A stretch of 64,000 nucleotides of DNA. It comes from Pseudomaricurvus alcaniphilus. Its GTDB lineage: Bacteria > Pseudomonadota > Gammaproteobacteria > Pseudomonadales > Cellvibrionaceae. A model generated the notes under the pieces. The model was not told the origin of the DNA. It did not search any database and saw nothing but the letters and a program-made list of their open reading frames with translations. A program made the position numbers and the translations under genes. Positions 55,039-63,928 of this stretch are shown here, in pieces (within the stretch, counting starts at the first letter, position 1; the number at the start of each line of letters is the position of its first letter). The DNA is taken from the NCBI RefSeq assembly GCF_011440395.1, contig NZ_JAAOIX010000010.1:62001-126000 (forward strand), given 5' to 3'.

Positions 55039-55767
55039 ATAGCCAAGCGTGATTCCAGTGTCGCAGCAGCGCCGGCAAAGCGCGTTGACCGGCGCCGCTC
55101 CCCTGAAACCAAGGAAAAAATACTCGATGCCGCCGAAGGCCTGTTTGTCCAGCGCGGCTACTACGGTGTCTCCCTGCGCGACATCAGCCGCGAGGCTGGG
55201 GTTCAGGTTGCACTCTGTTACTACCATTTCGGTGCCAAGGAAGACTTGTTTCGAGCGGTTATCGATCGCCGCTCCAGCGCCAATGTCCAGGGCCTGGCCG
55301 ACGCCCTGCAAGCTGTGCAGCAGCAACCGGCGGCGGACCTGGAGACCCGCCTGCAGAACGTATTGCGGGCCTTTCTCAAGCCCATCGTGGAAAAGTCCCT
55401 GCGCGGCGGGGAGGGCTGGCGCAACTACGTGCGGCTGCTGGCCCAGGTGGCCCAGTTGCCCCAGGAGGAGACCTTCCTGCGGCCCGCTACCGACCAGTCT
55501 GATGCGGTAGTGATGCTGTTTATCGACGAGCTGCGCAAAATACTCCCCGCCATGTCCGCCGAGGATCTGCACTGGAGTTTCTATTTCTACCAGGCGGCCA
55601 TAACCCACGTGCTGGTAGAGTCCGGTATCGTGGACCGCCAGTCACAGGGCCTGTGCAAGGCCTCGGACCTGGATACCATAGTCGAGAAAATGACCCGCTT
55701 CTTCAGTGCAGGGTTTTTGGCCATGAGCTCCGTGATCACGGAGCCTGCACTTAAAGCCGGTTACTGA
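55039..55767 (+). CDS. TetR family regulator with apparent non-standard start codon
   Basis: A 242-residue regulator. The open frame runs from a stop at 54991, but it holds no ATG, GTG or TTG until 55246, which lies after the helix-turn-helix. The region 55039-55245 is clearly coding: AKRDSSVAAAPAKRVDRRRS, then KILDAAEGLFVQRGYYGVSL and REAGVQVALCYYHFGAKEDL. GGGAGAGG at 55028-55035 lies just before ATA 55039, followed by an AKR N-terminus typical for such regulators, so ATA (or ATT 55021) is the probable initiator, or a base error is present. It lies 45 bp after another TetR gene and its stop overlaps the convergent flavoprotein gene by 7 bp. Confidence 0.85.
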   Translation: MAKRDSSVAAAPAKRVDRRRSPETKEKILDAAEGLFVQRGYYGVSLRDISREAGVQVALCYYHFGAKEDLFRAVIDRRSSANVQGLADALQAVQQQPAADLETRLQNVLRAFLKPIVEKSLRGGEGWRNYVRLLAQVAQLPQEETFLRPATDQSDAVVMLFIDELRKILPAMSAEDLHWSFYFYQAAITHVLVESGIVDRQSQGLCKASDLDTIVEKMTRFFSAGFLAMSSVITEPALKAGY

Positions 55768-57221
55768 GCGGCGCTCGCGCAATGGCGCCCGGCCACTCGG
55801 CCAAAGAAGGAGCCGGGGCCCAGGCTCATGCCGCTGGCGTAAGATTTCCCCGATTTGGGAATGTGAGCGGTGCAGGCGCCAGCGCCGTACAGGCCCTTGA
55901 TGGCGTTGCCTTCACGGTCGAGTACCTGGGCGTTGCAGTTGATCTTCAGGCCGCCGAGTGTCATAAACAAATAGCTCGAGCGGTTGTAGGAGATGTCAAA
56001 AGCCGCCCATGGGCCCTTGTCGAGAGGCTTGAGCCAGTCGGAATGTTTGTGGAAATCTGGGTCGCGGCTTGCTGCTGCATGAAGGTTGTAGTCGGCCAGA
56101 GTTTGGGTCAATGACCCCGGTGGCAGTTTCAATTGGCTCTCCATTTCCTCGATGCTTTCAAAGCCGTCGATCAACTGATGACGCGCGCTCTCAATTTCCG
56201 GGTAGGCAAAAATCTCCGAGTCGACGATCAGGTAAGCGCGTTGTTGTGGCTGCTCCGCGATAAAGGCTGCGGTGCGGCCGTGATAGCTGTCTTCGGCGAC
56301 GAAGCGCTTGCCGTTCCGGTTGACGATGATGCCCTTGATCAATTGTCCCGGCGGGTAGATGGAGGCGGTGGCAATCAGGCCGTTCATGGCATCAGTGGCC
56401 GCACCGGCTGCACTGCCGAGGCGGATTCCCGCGCCATCGCTGTAGGGTGTACCAAGGGGTTCCAGTGTCGGCGAGGTCTGCAGGTTACTGGCCACCATAT
56501 CATGGTTCATAACAAATCCCCCGGTGGCCAGCACGACGCCCTTGTGGGCGCGCAGGTTTAGCAGTTCACCGTTTTTGCGAATCTGTACGCCGACGATCGA
56601 GTTGTTGCCGTCATCGATAATCAAAGCGGTGGCACGGCTGTCATAGGTGGCGTTTACGCCCTCATCGAGGCAGCGCTGTATCAGTCGCTCCATGGCCAGG
56701 CGGCAGGGGCTGTCGCCCTCTTCCTGCACCTGGTGGCCACGGGCGGCGGGCCTGGCAATCTCACGGTAGGGCCACAGCTTTTCATTGCCGGTACTCAGTA
56801 GGCCTTCAGAGCTTAATAAAAATACGGCTTTGCCCTGGTGGTAGCTGCGCTCGAAAGGTATTCCCTGGGCCTCCAGCCAGTTGAAGTGTTCAACATTCTG
56901 ATCGCAATACATGCGAATCATGTCGGCATTTTCAGAGCCCATGCTGGCGATCATAAACCGGTACATGTTGTCGGCATCGTCCTCGACGTTACAGGCCTTT
57001 TGTACACCAGTACCACCACCCAGGTAGAACAGGCCGGAAGAAACCGCGCTGGCGCCACCTCCAGCGCTGGCGCGCTCAATAACCATGACATCCGCGCCTG
57101 TGCGGCGGGCCTCAAGTGCAGCGCAGGCGCCTGCAATGCCATATCCAACCACCAGGACATCGTGGGTAGAAGAATAATGGGTGATGTCGCTTGCTGAGAG
57201 GGTCAGCGGTGTATCGTTCAT
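55761..57221 (-). CDS. FAD-binding dehydrogenase (KstD/fumarate-reductase-like)
   Basis: A 486-residue flavoprotein without signal peptide. FAD motif DVLVVGYGIAGACAALEARR, ERASAGGGASAVSSG, and C-terminal GLYGAGACTAHIPKSGKSYA. Central TGGFVMNHDMV matches the flavin-binding end of the second strand set. The family removes or adds hydrogens next to a carbonyl, as in 3-ketosteroid 1-dehydrogenation. It differs from the Tat-exported copy at 21260, so the island has one cytoplasmic and one periplasmic member. It is 82 bp before the VOC gene on the same strand. Confidence 0.9.
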   Translation of the reverse strand: MNDTPLTLSASDITHYSSTHDVLVVGYGIAGACAALEARRTGADVMVIERASAGGGASAVSSGLFYLGGGTGVQKACNVEDDADNMYRFMIASMGSENADMIRMYCDQNVEHFNWLEAQGIPFERSYHQGKAVFLLSSEGLLSTGNEKLWPYREIARPAARGHQVQEEGDSPCRLAMERLIQRCLDEGVNATYDSRATALIIDDGNNSIVGVQIRKNGELLNLRAHKGVVLATGGFVMNHDMVASNLQTSPTLEPLGTPYSDGAGIRLGSAAGAATDAMNGLIATASIYPPGQLIKGIIVNRNGKRFVAEDSYHGRTAAFIAEQPQQRAYLIVDSEIFAYPEIESARHQLIDGFESIEEMESQLKLPPGSLTQTLADYNLHAAASRDPDFHKHSDWLKPLDKGPWAAFDISYNRSSYLFMTLGGLKINCNAQVLDREGNAIKGLYGAGACTAHIPKSGKSYASGMSLGPGSFFGRVAGRHCASAAQ

Positions 57222-57303
57222 GGCTTTGGGTTCTCCGAAAGGTCCAGTGACACCAGGGGTGTATACAGATGGCTAAGGCACAGACCGGCAAAAAGGCCGG
57301 CAA

Positions 57304-57834
57304 TTAAAAAGCTGGTCGCAGCGGATTGTCGCCCTGCCAATCAGCGGCGGCAGCGCGGATGCGTTGAAAAAATTCCGTCTGGGCCGGCGAGTGTTCAATC
57401 AATTCCATCATGTAGCCCAGGCTGGCAGTGGTATCGAGATAGCAGAAGCGCTTGCCCCCGGAGGTGCCGCTGAAGGCGACTTCTGCGCCCTGTTGCAGAT
57501 AGGCCTCCAGGTCGTCATCGTAATGCTGGCAGTAGAGCGCCATATGGTGGAAGCCCTGCTGCCCTGCGGCGATGGTATCGCGGTAGGCGGAGGGGGCGTC
57601 ATTGTGCTGGCAGACCAGTTCAATCTGGATGTCGCCGGCCTGGGCGAGGGCAAAGCTGGCTTTGACGTCGGTGGGCTTGCCCCGGTGCAACTGGTCTTCC
57701 AGTTCTATGCCTTCCACCAGGAAAAATGGGCCTATGCCGGTCTGCCGGATCCAGTCTGTTGCGGCTTGTCGCAGGTCGTTGACAACCCAGCTGTTTTGCA
57801 TGATACGGGTATTGCGCGGATTGATCGGTGCCAT
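57304..57834 (-). CDS. VOC/glyoxalase-like protein
   Basis: A 176-residue vicinal-oxygen-chelate protein. Segments: NSWVVNDLRQAATDWIRQTG, IGPFFLVEGI, IQIELVCQHND and FHHMALYCQHYDDDLEAYL, with metal ligand candidates among the H in FHHMA and the E in YMMELIEH. This is a two-module VOC fold of the longer type often found in catabolic clusters. It is transcribed with the flavoprotein downstream. An operator at 57908 lies 74 bp upstream. Confidence 0.83.
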   Translation of the reverse strand: MAPINPRNTRIMQNSWVVNDLRQAATDWIRQTGIGPFFLVEGIELEDQLHRGKPTDVKASFALAQAGDIQIELVCQHNDAPSAYRDTIAAGQQGFHHMALYCQHYDDDLEAYLQQGAEVAFSGTSGGKRFCYLDTTASLGYMMELIEHSPAQTEFFQRIRAAAADWQGDNPLRPAF

Positions 57835-57907
57835 CGGAGCACAACCTCTTTGCTATTTATATTGAATTCGGAGTAACTGCTGGTCGGCGCCTGGCCCTTA
57901 TAATAAC

Positions 57908-57925
57908 AAACCAATAACCTTGTTT
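57908..57925. promoter_or_regulatory. Candidate shared operator, minus-strand side
   Basis: AAACC-AATAACCT-TGTTT, one mismatch, 74 bp before the VOC start at 57834. Confidence 0.5.
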
Positions 57926-58052
57926 TTATACATTTGACTAAGTATTAGTTGTGCGCGCCTGTCTGTCAATATCCAAACTCGTGGTGGCGCCAAAGCCTGC
58001 AGCAAGAGAAAGTGGTTGCAGATTAGTCGGGAAGGCAATATTATTAAAAAAG

Positions 58053-58070
58053 AAACATGCCTGTCTGTTT
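58053..58070. promoter_or_regulatory. Candidate shared operator, SDR operon
   Basis: AAACA-TGCCTGTC-TGTTT, exact match, 49 bp before the first SDR start at 58119. Confidence 0.6.
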
Positions 58071-58118
58071 TATAGGGCGCAACTAATAACGATCACCAGC
58101 CAAACCAGGGGTTCTCTC

Positions 58119-58919
58119 ATGGGTCGTCTAGACGGAAAAATCGCTTCCATTGTCGGCGCTGCCGGCAAGGATAATATGGGCCAGGTCATCGCCCGCCGCT
58201 TTGCGGCAGAAGGTGCCAAAGTCATTGTATCCGGCCGTAACGAACAGGAATTGCGCGACTTCGCCGCCAGCGTCAATGGCGACTGGGTCTTGTGCGACCT
58301 CACCAGCAAGGCCTCCATTGACGCCATGATCGATACCATCATCGATCGTCACGGCCGTCTCGATATAGCTGTCAACTGCACTGGTTGGGGTTTACTGGTG
58401 CCGCTGGTCGAGAACTCGGAGGCAGATCTCGACCGGATTATCGACCTGCAGTTCAAGGGCCCGTTTATGTGGTTGCAAAAACTGGTGCAGGCCATGGACG
58501 CAACCGGCGGGTCCATTATCCAGATATCCTCTGCCACAGCCAAAATCATGCTCGATGACCACGCCGCCTACATGGGTACCAAGGCCGGCACGGATCACTT
58601 GATTCGCTGTGTCGCCAATCAGTTTGGCAGCAAGGGGATTCGCGCCAACAGTATTTCGCCCGGGCTGACGGAAACCCCCATGACGGCCAATGCCATGCAG
58701 AGCGCCGCGCTGGTGAAGGAATTTGAAAAGTGTTATCCGCTGGGCCGTATCGGCAGCAAGGAAGACATAGCTGCTGCAGCGACGTTTCTCGCCTCCGACG
58801 AATGTTTTATGACCGGTGAAAACCTGCAGGTAAACGGCGGTCTGTGTCTGCGTCGCAACCCCATGGGTACCGAGTTGATGGATGCTATGGTGGCCGCGGG
58901 TGAAATCCCCGCCGCCTAA
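58119..58919 (+). CDS. SDR oxidoreductase (operon gene 1)
   Basis: A 266-residue SDR. ATG 58119 follows CAGGGG; the longer frame to 57951 crosses the operator and is not used. The cofactor loop VGAAGKDNMGQVIARRFA deviates from the plain TGxxxGxG and resembles the SDR at 16250 and enoyl-reductase-type members. Catalytic residues: S in QISSATA, Y and K in YMGTKAG. The C-terminus runs GENLQVNGGLCLRRNPMG, again like the copy at 16250, so the two are paralogs. First of five consecutive SDRs. Confidence 0.9.
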   Translation: MGRLDGKIASIVGAAGKDNMGQVIARRFAAEGAKVIVSGRNEQELRDFAASVNGDWVLCDLTSKASIDAMIDTIIDRHGRLDIAVNCTGWGLLVPLVENSEADLDRIIDLQFKGPFMWLQKLVQAMDATGGSIIQISSATAKIMLDDHAAYMGTKAGTDHLIRCVANQFGSKGIRANSISPGLTETPMTANAMQSAALVKEFEKCYPLGRIGSKEDIAAAATFLASDECFMTGENLQVNGGLCLRRNPMGTELMDAMVAAGEIPAA

Positions 58920-58980
58920 GCGACGATATTAAATTTTAAAGCGCACTTGATCGAAGCGATCACAGGCCAAAGGAATCCCG

Positions 58981-59742
58981 ATGAGATTAAAAGATAAAGT
59001 GGTATTGATTACCGGCGCCGCGGGCGCCATAGGCATCGCGGCGGTAAAGCGCTTTAGCGAAGAAGGCGCGAAAGTGATGCTGGCGGATGTCAATCTCGAG
59101 TCACTGCAGCCACTGGTCGCTCAGTTGGGCGCCGACCGCGCTGCTTGCGTGGCGGTGGATGTTACCCAGCCGGATCAGGTGGAGAATATGGTTCGTGCCT
59201 GTACGGACGCCTTTGGCGGCATTGATGTGTTCGTGGCCAACGCCGGCATCGAGGGCAAGATCGGTGAAATTATCGATTCGGATGTCGCCAATCTCGACAA
59301 GGTGCTGGCGGTTAACGTGCGTGGCGTCTGGCTCGGTTTGCACTATGTGATTCCGGTGATGAAAAATGGCGGTGGCGGCAGCATTATCATTACCTCCTCC
59401 GGCGCCGGCGTGAAAGGGGCTGCCAATATGGTGCCTTACAATACCAGCAAGCACGCGGTGATCGGTATGATGCGCTGCGCCGCCCTCGAGTGCACGCAAT
59501 ACAATATCCGCGTCAACACCGTCAATCCAGGCCCCATTGAGTCGCGCATGATGCGCTCCATTGCCGAGGGTTTTGCTCCCGGTGGCGGCGATGATTTCAA
59601 CCAGAAAATAACCGCGCAAACGCCCATGGGTCGCTACGGCCAGCCGGTCGAGATCGCCAACATGATGGTATTCCTGGGCAGCGATGAAAGCAGTTACTGC
59701 ACCGGCAGTGTCTATATGGTCGACGGCGGCAACGCCACCTGA
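58981..59742 (+). CDS. SDR oxidoreductase (operon gene 2)
   Basis: A 253-residue classical SDR: TGAAGAIGIAAVKRFSEEGA, acidic D after the second strand (LADVN) favouring NAD, NAGIEGK, catalytic S in IITSSGAG, YNTSKHAV, and CTGSVYMVDGG. It probably oxidises a secondary alcohol. It lies 61 bp after gene 1. Confidence 0.92.
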   Translation: MRLKDKVVLITGAAGAIGIAAVKRFSEEGAKVMLADVNLESLQPLVAQLGADRAACVAVDVTQPDQVENMVRACTDAFGGIDVFVANAGIEGKIGEIIDSDVANLDKVLAVNVRGVWLGLHYVIPVMKNGGGGSIIITSSGAGVKGAANMVPYNTSKHAVIGMMRCAALECTQYNIRVNTVNPGPIESRMMRSIAEGFAPGGGDDFNQKITAQTPMGRYGQPVEIANMMVFLGSDESSYCTGSVYMVDGGNAT

Positions 59743-59827
59743 GGTAGTTGCGGCCTGTGCGCCCCTGGATTAAGCAATGGCTGCCGGGTTGGCAGCCAAT
59801 TTTTGATAACAATAAACGGAGCAGTGC

Positions 59828-60577
59828 ATGACGTTTGATTTTTCTGGCAAGGTCGTTCTGGTGACCGGCGCCGCCGCAGGTTTGGGTTTCGCCTGCGCCC
59901 AGGCCTTTGTCACTGCGGGCGCGCGGGTGGTGATTACCGATATTTCCCAGGCAGCGCTGGATAAAGCGGTGGCCGAGTTGCAGGGCGAGGGTGGCGAAGT
60001 GTTGGGTTTGCTCAATGACGCCAGCAAGTCCGCCGATGTCAACGCCCTGCTCGATAAGATCGTCGAGCGCTACGGGCGCCTGGATATCGCTGTCAATAAC
60101 GCCGGCACCTCGTCGCCGCTGAGCGACTTCCATGAAGTGGCCGAGTCCGAGTTTGATCGTGTCTTGGCGGTAAACCTGAAAGGGGTATGGCTGTGTATGC
60201 AGGCGGAAATTCGCCAGATGCTGAAACAGGGCGGCGGTTGCATTGTCAATATGGCCTCTGCCACCAGCCGCAACACCTATCCCGGGGCCGCGCCCTATGT
60301 CACCAGTAAATTCGCGGTCGCCGGCCTCACCCGCACCGTTGCGGTGGATTACGCCGAGCGTAATATTCGCATCAATGCCATCTGCCCCGGTAATGTTGCC
60401 ACACCCCTGGTGCTGAGTATGGTGGAAGACCTGTCGGTGCTGTCGGCGAAGCACGCCATGAAACGCCTGGGCACTCCCGCAGAAGTTGCCAATGGCGTTC
60501 TGTATTTGGCCTCGGACCTGTCCTCGTTCAGTACCGGCAGTTTGCTCGAAGTCGATGGCGGCTGGAACGCCATTTGA
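59828..60577 (+). CDS. SDR oxidoreductase (operon gene 3)
   Basis: A 249-residue classical SDR: TGAAAGLGFACAQAFVTAGA, VITDIS (NAD-type acidic residue), NNAGTSSP, catalytic S in NMASATS, YVTSKFAV, and STGSLLEVDGGWNAI. CGGAG precedes ATG 59828 by 7 nt. Substrate unknown; about as similar to its neighbours as typical SDR paralogs. Confidence 0.92.
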   Translation: MTFDFSGKVVLVTGAAAGLGFACAQAFVTAGARVVITDISQAALDKAVAELQGEGGEVLGLLNDASKSADVNALLDKIVERYGRLDIAVNNAGTSSPLSDFHEVAESEFDRVLAVNLKGVWLCMQAEIRQMLKQGGGCIVNMASATSRNTYPGAAPYVTSKFAVAGLTRTVAVDYAERNIRINAICPGNVATPLVLSMVEDLSVLSAKHAMKRLGTPAEVANGVLYLASDLSSFSTGSLLEVDGGWNAI

Positions 60578-60634
60578 TTGCGGCTCTCAGCCGGTGTTGG
60601 TTTCTCATGATGTTTTAATAATAAGGGTTCAACT

Positions 60635-61417
60635 ATGCGCTTTTCAGGAAAAACCGCCCTGGTCACCGGCGGTGCCAAGGGCATCGGTGCCGGCATCTGC
60701 AAAATGCTGGTGCAGCAGGGGGCGAAAGTCATCATTGCCGATATCGACACCGCCGCCGCCGATAGCCTGGCGGCAGAGCTGGGTAACAACGCTGTTGGCC
60801 TGCAGCTGGATGTGTGTGAAGAGGGGCAGTGGCAGGCGGCGATAGACTACACCGAAAGCCACTGTGGCCAACTGGATATTTTGATTCAGAGCGCGGGTAT
60901 CTCCCGGCCAGCGAGTATCGAGGATGCCGACCTCAATGAATGGCGCGACCATATGCGTGTGCATGGTGAAGGTGCTTTTCTGGGCTGCAAATACGCGGTA
61001 GCCAGCATGAAAAAAACCGGCGGCGGCAGTATTGTCAATATTTCTACGGTGGAAAGCATTCGCCCCGGCCCGCTGTTTACTTGCTACGGCGCAGCCAAGG
61101 CCGCGCAAGATGCGGTTACCAAAACCGTGGCACTGCACTGCGGTGAGAAGGGTTACAACATCCGCTGCAATTCCGTACATCCCGCAGCGACTTATACCCC
61201 GCTGCTACAGCAGTACCTGGACGCAGCGGAGGACCCCGCCACACTGGAAAAAATCTACGCCGGCATGCAGCCGTTGAATCGAATCGCCACCGTGGAAGAG
61301 GTCGCCAACTGCGTACTGTTCCTCGCCTCGGAGGAGTCCAGTTTTATGACCGGTCACCAGATGTATGTCGACGGTGGCGTACTGGCAAAACCCTATCCGT
61401 CCGGAGAGGGCGCCTGA
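60635..61417 (+). CDS. SDR oxidoreductase (operon gene 4)
   Basis: A 260-residue classical SDR: TGGAKGIGAGICKMLVQQGA, IIADIDT, QSAGISRP in place of the common NNAG, catalytic S in NISTVES, YGAAKAAQD, and MTGHQMYVDGGVLAKPYPSG. The Q-S-A-G active-site strand is unlike its neighbours. It lies 57 bp after gene 3. Confidence 0.92.
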   Translation: MRFSGKTALVTGGAKGIGAGICKMLVQQGAKVIIADIDTAAADSLAAELGNNAVGLQLDVCEEGQWQAAIDYTESHCGQLDILIQSAGISRPASIEDADLNEWRDHMRVHGEGAFLGCKYAVASMKKTGGGSIVNISTVESIRPGPLFTCYGAAKAAQDAVTKTVALHCGEKGYNIRCNSVHPAATYTPLLQQYLDAAEDPATLEKIYAGMQPLNRIATVEEVANCVLFLASEESSFMTGHQMYVDGGVLAKPYPSGEGA

Positions 61418-61444
61418 AAATAAGCAATTACTAAAGGATTAATT

Positions 61445-62206
61445 ATGTCTCGACTGTTAAACAAAGTGGCCATCATCACCGGCGCCGCCTCCAACCCCAG
61501 TCTCGGTCGCAGCATTGCCCTGCGTTTCGCCGCGGAAGGCGCCAAACTGGTCATTACCGATATCGATGAAGAGGGGTTGGCGCAACGGCAACAGGAATTG
61601 CTCGACCTGGGCGCCGAAGTGCTGGCCATGCCCCAGAATGTAGTGGATGAAAATCGCTGGCAGCAGGTGGTCGATGCCACAGTGGAGCGTTTTGGTCGCA
61701 TCGATATCCTGGTGAACAACGCCGGCATGGTGTCCATGAAGCCGATCTGCGAATACTCGGCCGCGGACTACGACCTGCAAATGGACGTCAATATCCGCAG
61801 TGTCTTTATCGGCTGCCAGAAAGTCATACCGGTAATGGCAAAATCCGGCGGCGGTTCCATTGTCAACCTGTCTTCCGTGGGTGGCTTGAAAGGCATTCCC
61901 AATGTCTCGATCTACGGTATCGCCAAGGCCGGCGTGCGCAATTTCAGCAAGAGTGTGGCGATGGAATACGCGCGCCAGGGCATTCGCTGCAACTCCGTCC
62001 ACCCGGGTGTGATTGATACCAATATCCAGAATGTCTCCCGCCGGGAAAACCCGGAAGGCTTCAAGGCGATTGGCGAATCGATCCCCGTGGGTCGCCTGGG
62101 GCGCCCGGAGGAAGTGGCCGACTGTGTGCTGTTCCTGGCTTCGGATGAATCCAGTTATGTCACCGCGACAGAGTTGGTAGTAGACGGCGGCCTGATGGCG
62201 CAATAA
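61445..62206 (+). CDS. SDR oxidoreductase (operon gene 5)
   Basis: A 253-residue SDR: TGAASNPSLGRSIALRFAAE, where the glycine loop has a short insertion, then VITDIDEEG, NNAGMVSM, catalytic S in NLSSVGG, YGIAKAG and VTATELVVDGGLM. AAAGGA precedes the ATG. It is 27 bp after gene 4 and closes the run of five SDRs. Confidence 0.92.
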   Translation: MSRLLNKVAIITGAASNPSLGRSIALRFAAEGAKLVITDIDEEGLAQRQQELLDLGAEVLAMPQNVVDENRWQQVVDATVERFGRIDILVNNAGMVSMKPICEYSAADYDLQMDVNIRSVFIGCQKVIPVMAKSGGGSIVNLSSVGGLKGIPNVSIYGIAKAGVRNFSKSVAMEYARQGIRCNSVHPGVIDTNIQNVSRRENPEGFKAIGESIPVGRLGRPEEVADCVLFLASDESSYVTATELVVDGGLMAQ

Positions 62207-62245
62207 GGGCAAGTTCACAAACTTAACAGTGAATAGGGTAGGGTT

Positions 62246-62833
62246 ATGCGGTTAAATACGCTCGGGATTTTGCAGAAAATTTTTACGACAGTTGCGTTGA
62301 GCCTGGTTTTCAGTGCGGTAACCTTTGCCGCAAGGCCGGATGATTCCGCCGCGCAGCTCTCCCGGCTGGTGGCCATCCAGAAGATTGAATACCTGCGCAA
62401 GCACTATGCCCGGGCCACCGACCTTATCGGCCTCAACACTGCAGAAAGCATCGCCCAGGGCCGGGCTATCTACCGCAGTATTTTTACCGCCGACGCCAAA
62501 ATCAGCACCACCGAGCACGGCAAAGTGGTTTTTACCGCTGAGGGACCCGATGCCTGGGTGGATGTGGCAGCCCAGGCGCTGAGCGTATTTGCCAATACCC
62601 AGCATTTGATCGGCACGCAGTTGGTAGAGATCAAGTCTCTGCCGGATGCCAGTGGCAGGGGGGGTGAGGCAACCATGACCAGCTACCTGCAGGCCTGGCA
62701 CGACGATCCGGATCGCGTGCTGGACATATTTATTGGTACCTACCATGACCAGCTGCGCTACAGCCCGGAAAACGGCTGGCAGATTTACGCTATGGTGCTG
62801 GAAAAAGTGTCTGGTGAAGTTACCGCAAAGTGA
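62246..62833 (+). CDS. Exported NTF2-like protein
   Basis: A 195-residue protein with a signal peptide (IFTTVALSLVFSAVTFAA, cleavage near 29) followed by an NTF2/SnoaL-like fold: KIEYLRKHYARATDLIG, IFTADAKISTTEHGK, ANTQHLIGTQLVEI and a closing NGWQIYAMVLEKVSG. The other NTF2-like proteins in the window lack a signal. Last gene of the SDR operon, 39 bp after gene 5. A periplasmic binding, isomerase or hydratase role is possible; nothing decides it. Confidence 0.8.
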   Translation: MRLNTLGILQKIFTTVALSLVFSAVTFAARPDDSAAQLSRLVAIQKIEYLRKHYARATDLIGLNTAESIAQGRAIYRSIFTADAKISTTEHGKVVFTAEGPDAWVDVAAQALSVFANTQHLIGTQLVEIKSLPDASGRGGEATMTSYLQAWHDDPDRVLDIFIGTYHDQLRYSPENGWQIYAMVLEKVSGEVTAK

Positions 62834-63002
62834 GCTGAATTTTTCCAATGTTCATGGGGCGGAAGTAAGAATACCGGTACTAATATACCTCGTTAGTCTT
62901 AAGGTTTTGATCTACCCCTAAACTTTTATTGCCGAGGTTTTCAGGTGGCGGAAAAATCCGCGGCTGTGGCCAAGGGTCCGGGATCTTTCAGGGCTTCAAT
63001 AA

Positions 63003-63038
63003 AGCGAGACTGCGGATCAATTGATCCGCAGTCTCGCT
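63003..63038. terminator. 36-bp perfect palindrome, probable terminator of the PhyH gene
   Basis: AGCGAGACTGCGGATCAA is followed directly by its reverse complement. On the minus strand TTTATTG follows. It lies 17 bp past the PhyH stop. Confidence 0.65.
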
Positions 63039-63055
63039 GTAGGGCACCTGTAACA

Positions 63056-63928
63056 TCAGCTCAGCTTGGTCAGGCCGGCTGTATGCACTGGTGTCCCCAG
63101 GGGAAGCTTGTTGATGCGCGCAGTCAACTCTTCTTCATCATTGCCGACATTGTTCGCGGTTGGGGAGTCCAGGTTGGCACTGGGCCGTGTTACCCGGATC
63201 ATATCGTCGCCCACCATGCGCAGGGACAGGCTGCGTCTGGTCGAGCGGGGCGGTGTAGTGCCGCCGCCGTGCAGACAGCTGGGGTGGAAAAGCAACACGT
63301 CGCCACGCTTCATGCCACAGGTCACGATATCCCATTTGTCCCGCTCTGCTTCAATTTCCGGCAGGCGAGGCATTTCCTTCTCATCGTAAAGAGGAAGTGT
63401 GTCATCGTTCGGATCGAAGAATGAGGGGTTGTACAGCGTCTGTTTGTGCGACCCCCGGACGACTTCGAGCGCGGACTCCGCAGGGATATCGCGCATCGGA
63501 ATCCAGAAGACCACAAACTTGCTGCCATCAATGGAGTGGTAGGGCGTGTCCTGATGCCAGGGGGTGCGCCGCACCGGCTTGTCGTCGCCCTCCTTGTAGA
63601 ACAGCTGGTCATGGAAGTACCAGACATCGCCGGAACCGAACGCTTTTGCGCAGATTTCAACGATTGGGGTTTGCGCAAACATTGCCTTGAAGGCAGGCTT
63701 GCCGCTCGAGTCTTCGATCGACTGGATAAAGGTACCACCAGACTCTTCGTAGAGACGCTGGGCAAGCGCACTGGGGTTGTCCAGATTGCCCTGATAAGCT
63801 GCTTCTATAAGCGTCATCTGCTCATCATTGAACGCACCTTCCACAATCAAAACCCCATCGCGATGGAATCTTTCCGAGAAGCTGTCCATTTCGCTGAGGT
63901 TTGCACGTATTTCTTTAGAGTTTGACAT
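63056..63928 (-). CDS. Phytanoyl-CoA dioxygenase (PhyH) family protein
   Basis: A 290-residue Fe(II)/2-oxoglutarate oxygenase. The iron-binding motif HxD is in RRTPWHQDTPYH; the distal histidine is in LFHPSCLHGGG; the 2-oxoglutarate arginine is likely in RRSLSLRMVG. The start ATG 63928 follows AGGAGGC (about 7 nt). The enzyme hydroxylates an aliphatic or CoA-bound substrate using O2. It stands alone; the 72 bp after its start to the window end hold only its promoter region. It probably adds a non-Rieske oxygenase to the island. Confidence 0.9.
   Translation of the reverse strand: MSNSKEIRANLSEMDSFSERFHRDGVLIVEGAFNDEQMTLIEAAYQGNLDNPSALAQRLYEESGGTFIQSIEDSSGKPAFKAMFAQTPIVEICAKAFGSGDVWYFHDQLFYKEGDDKPVRRTPWHQDTPYHSIDGSKFVVFWIPMRDIPAESALEVVRGSHKQTLYNPSFFDPNDDTLPLYDEKEMPRLPEIEAERDKWDIVTCGMKRGDVLLFHPSCLHGGGTTPPRSTRRSLSLRMVGDDMIRVTRPSANLDSPTANNVGNDEEELTARINKLPLGTPVHTAGLTKLS

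Noticed and set aside
54271-55608. Minus-strand frame of 445 codons opposite two TetR genes
   Set aside because: Antisense shadow; both plus-strand genes have complete helix-turn-helix motifs.
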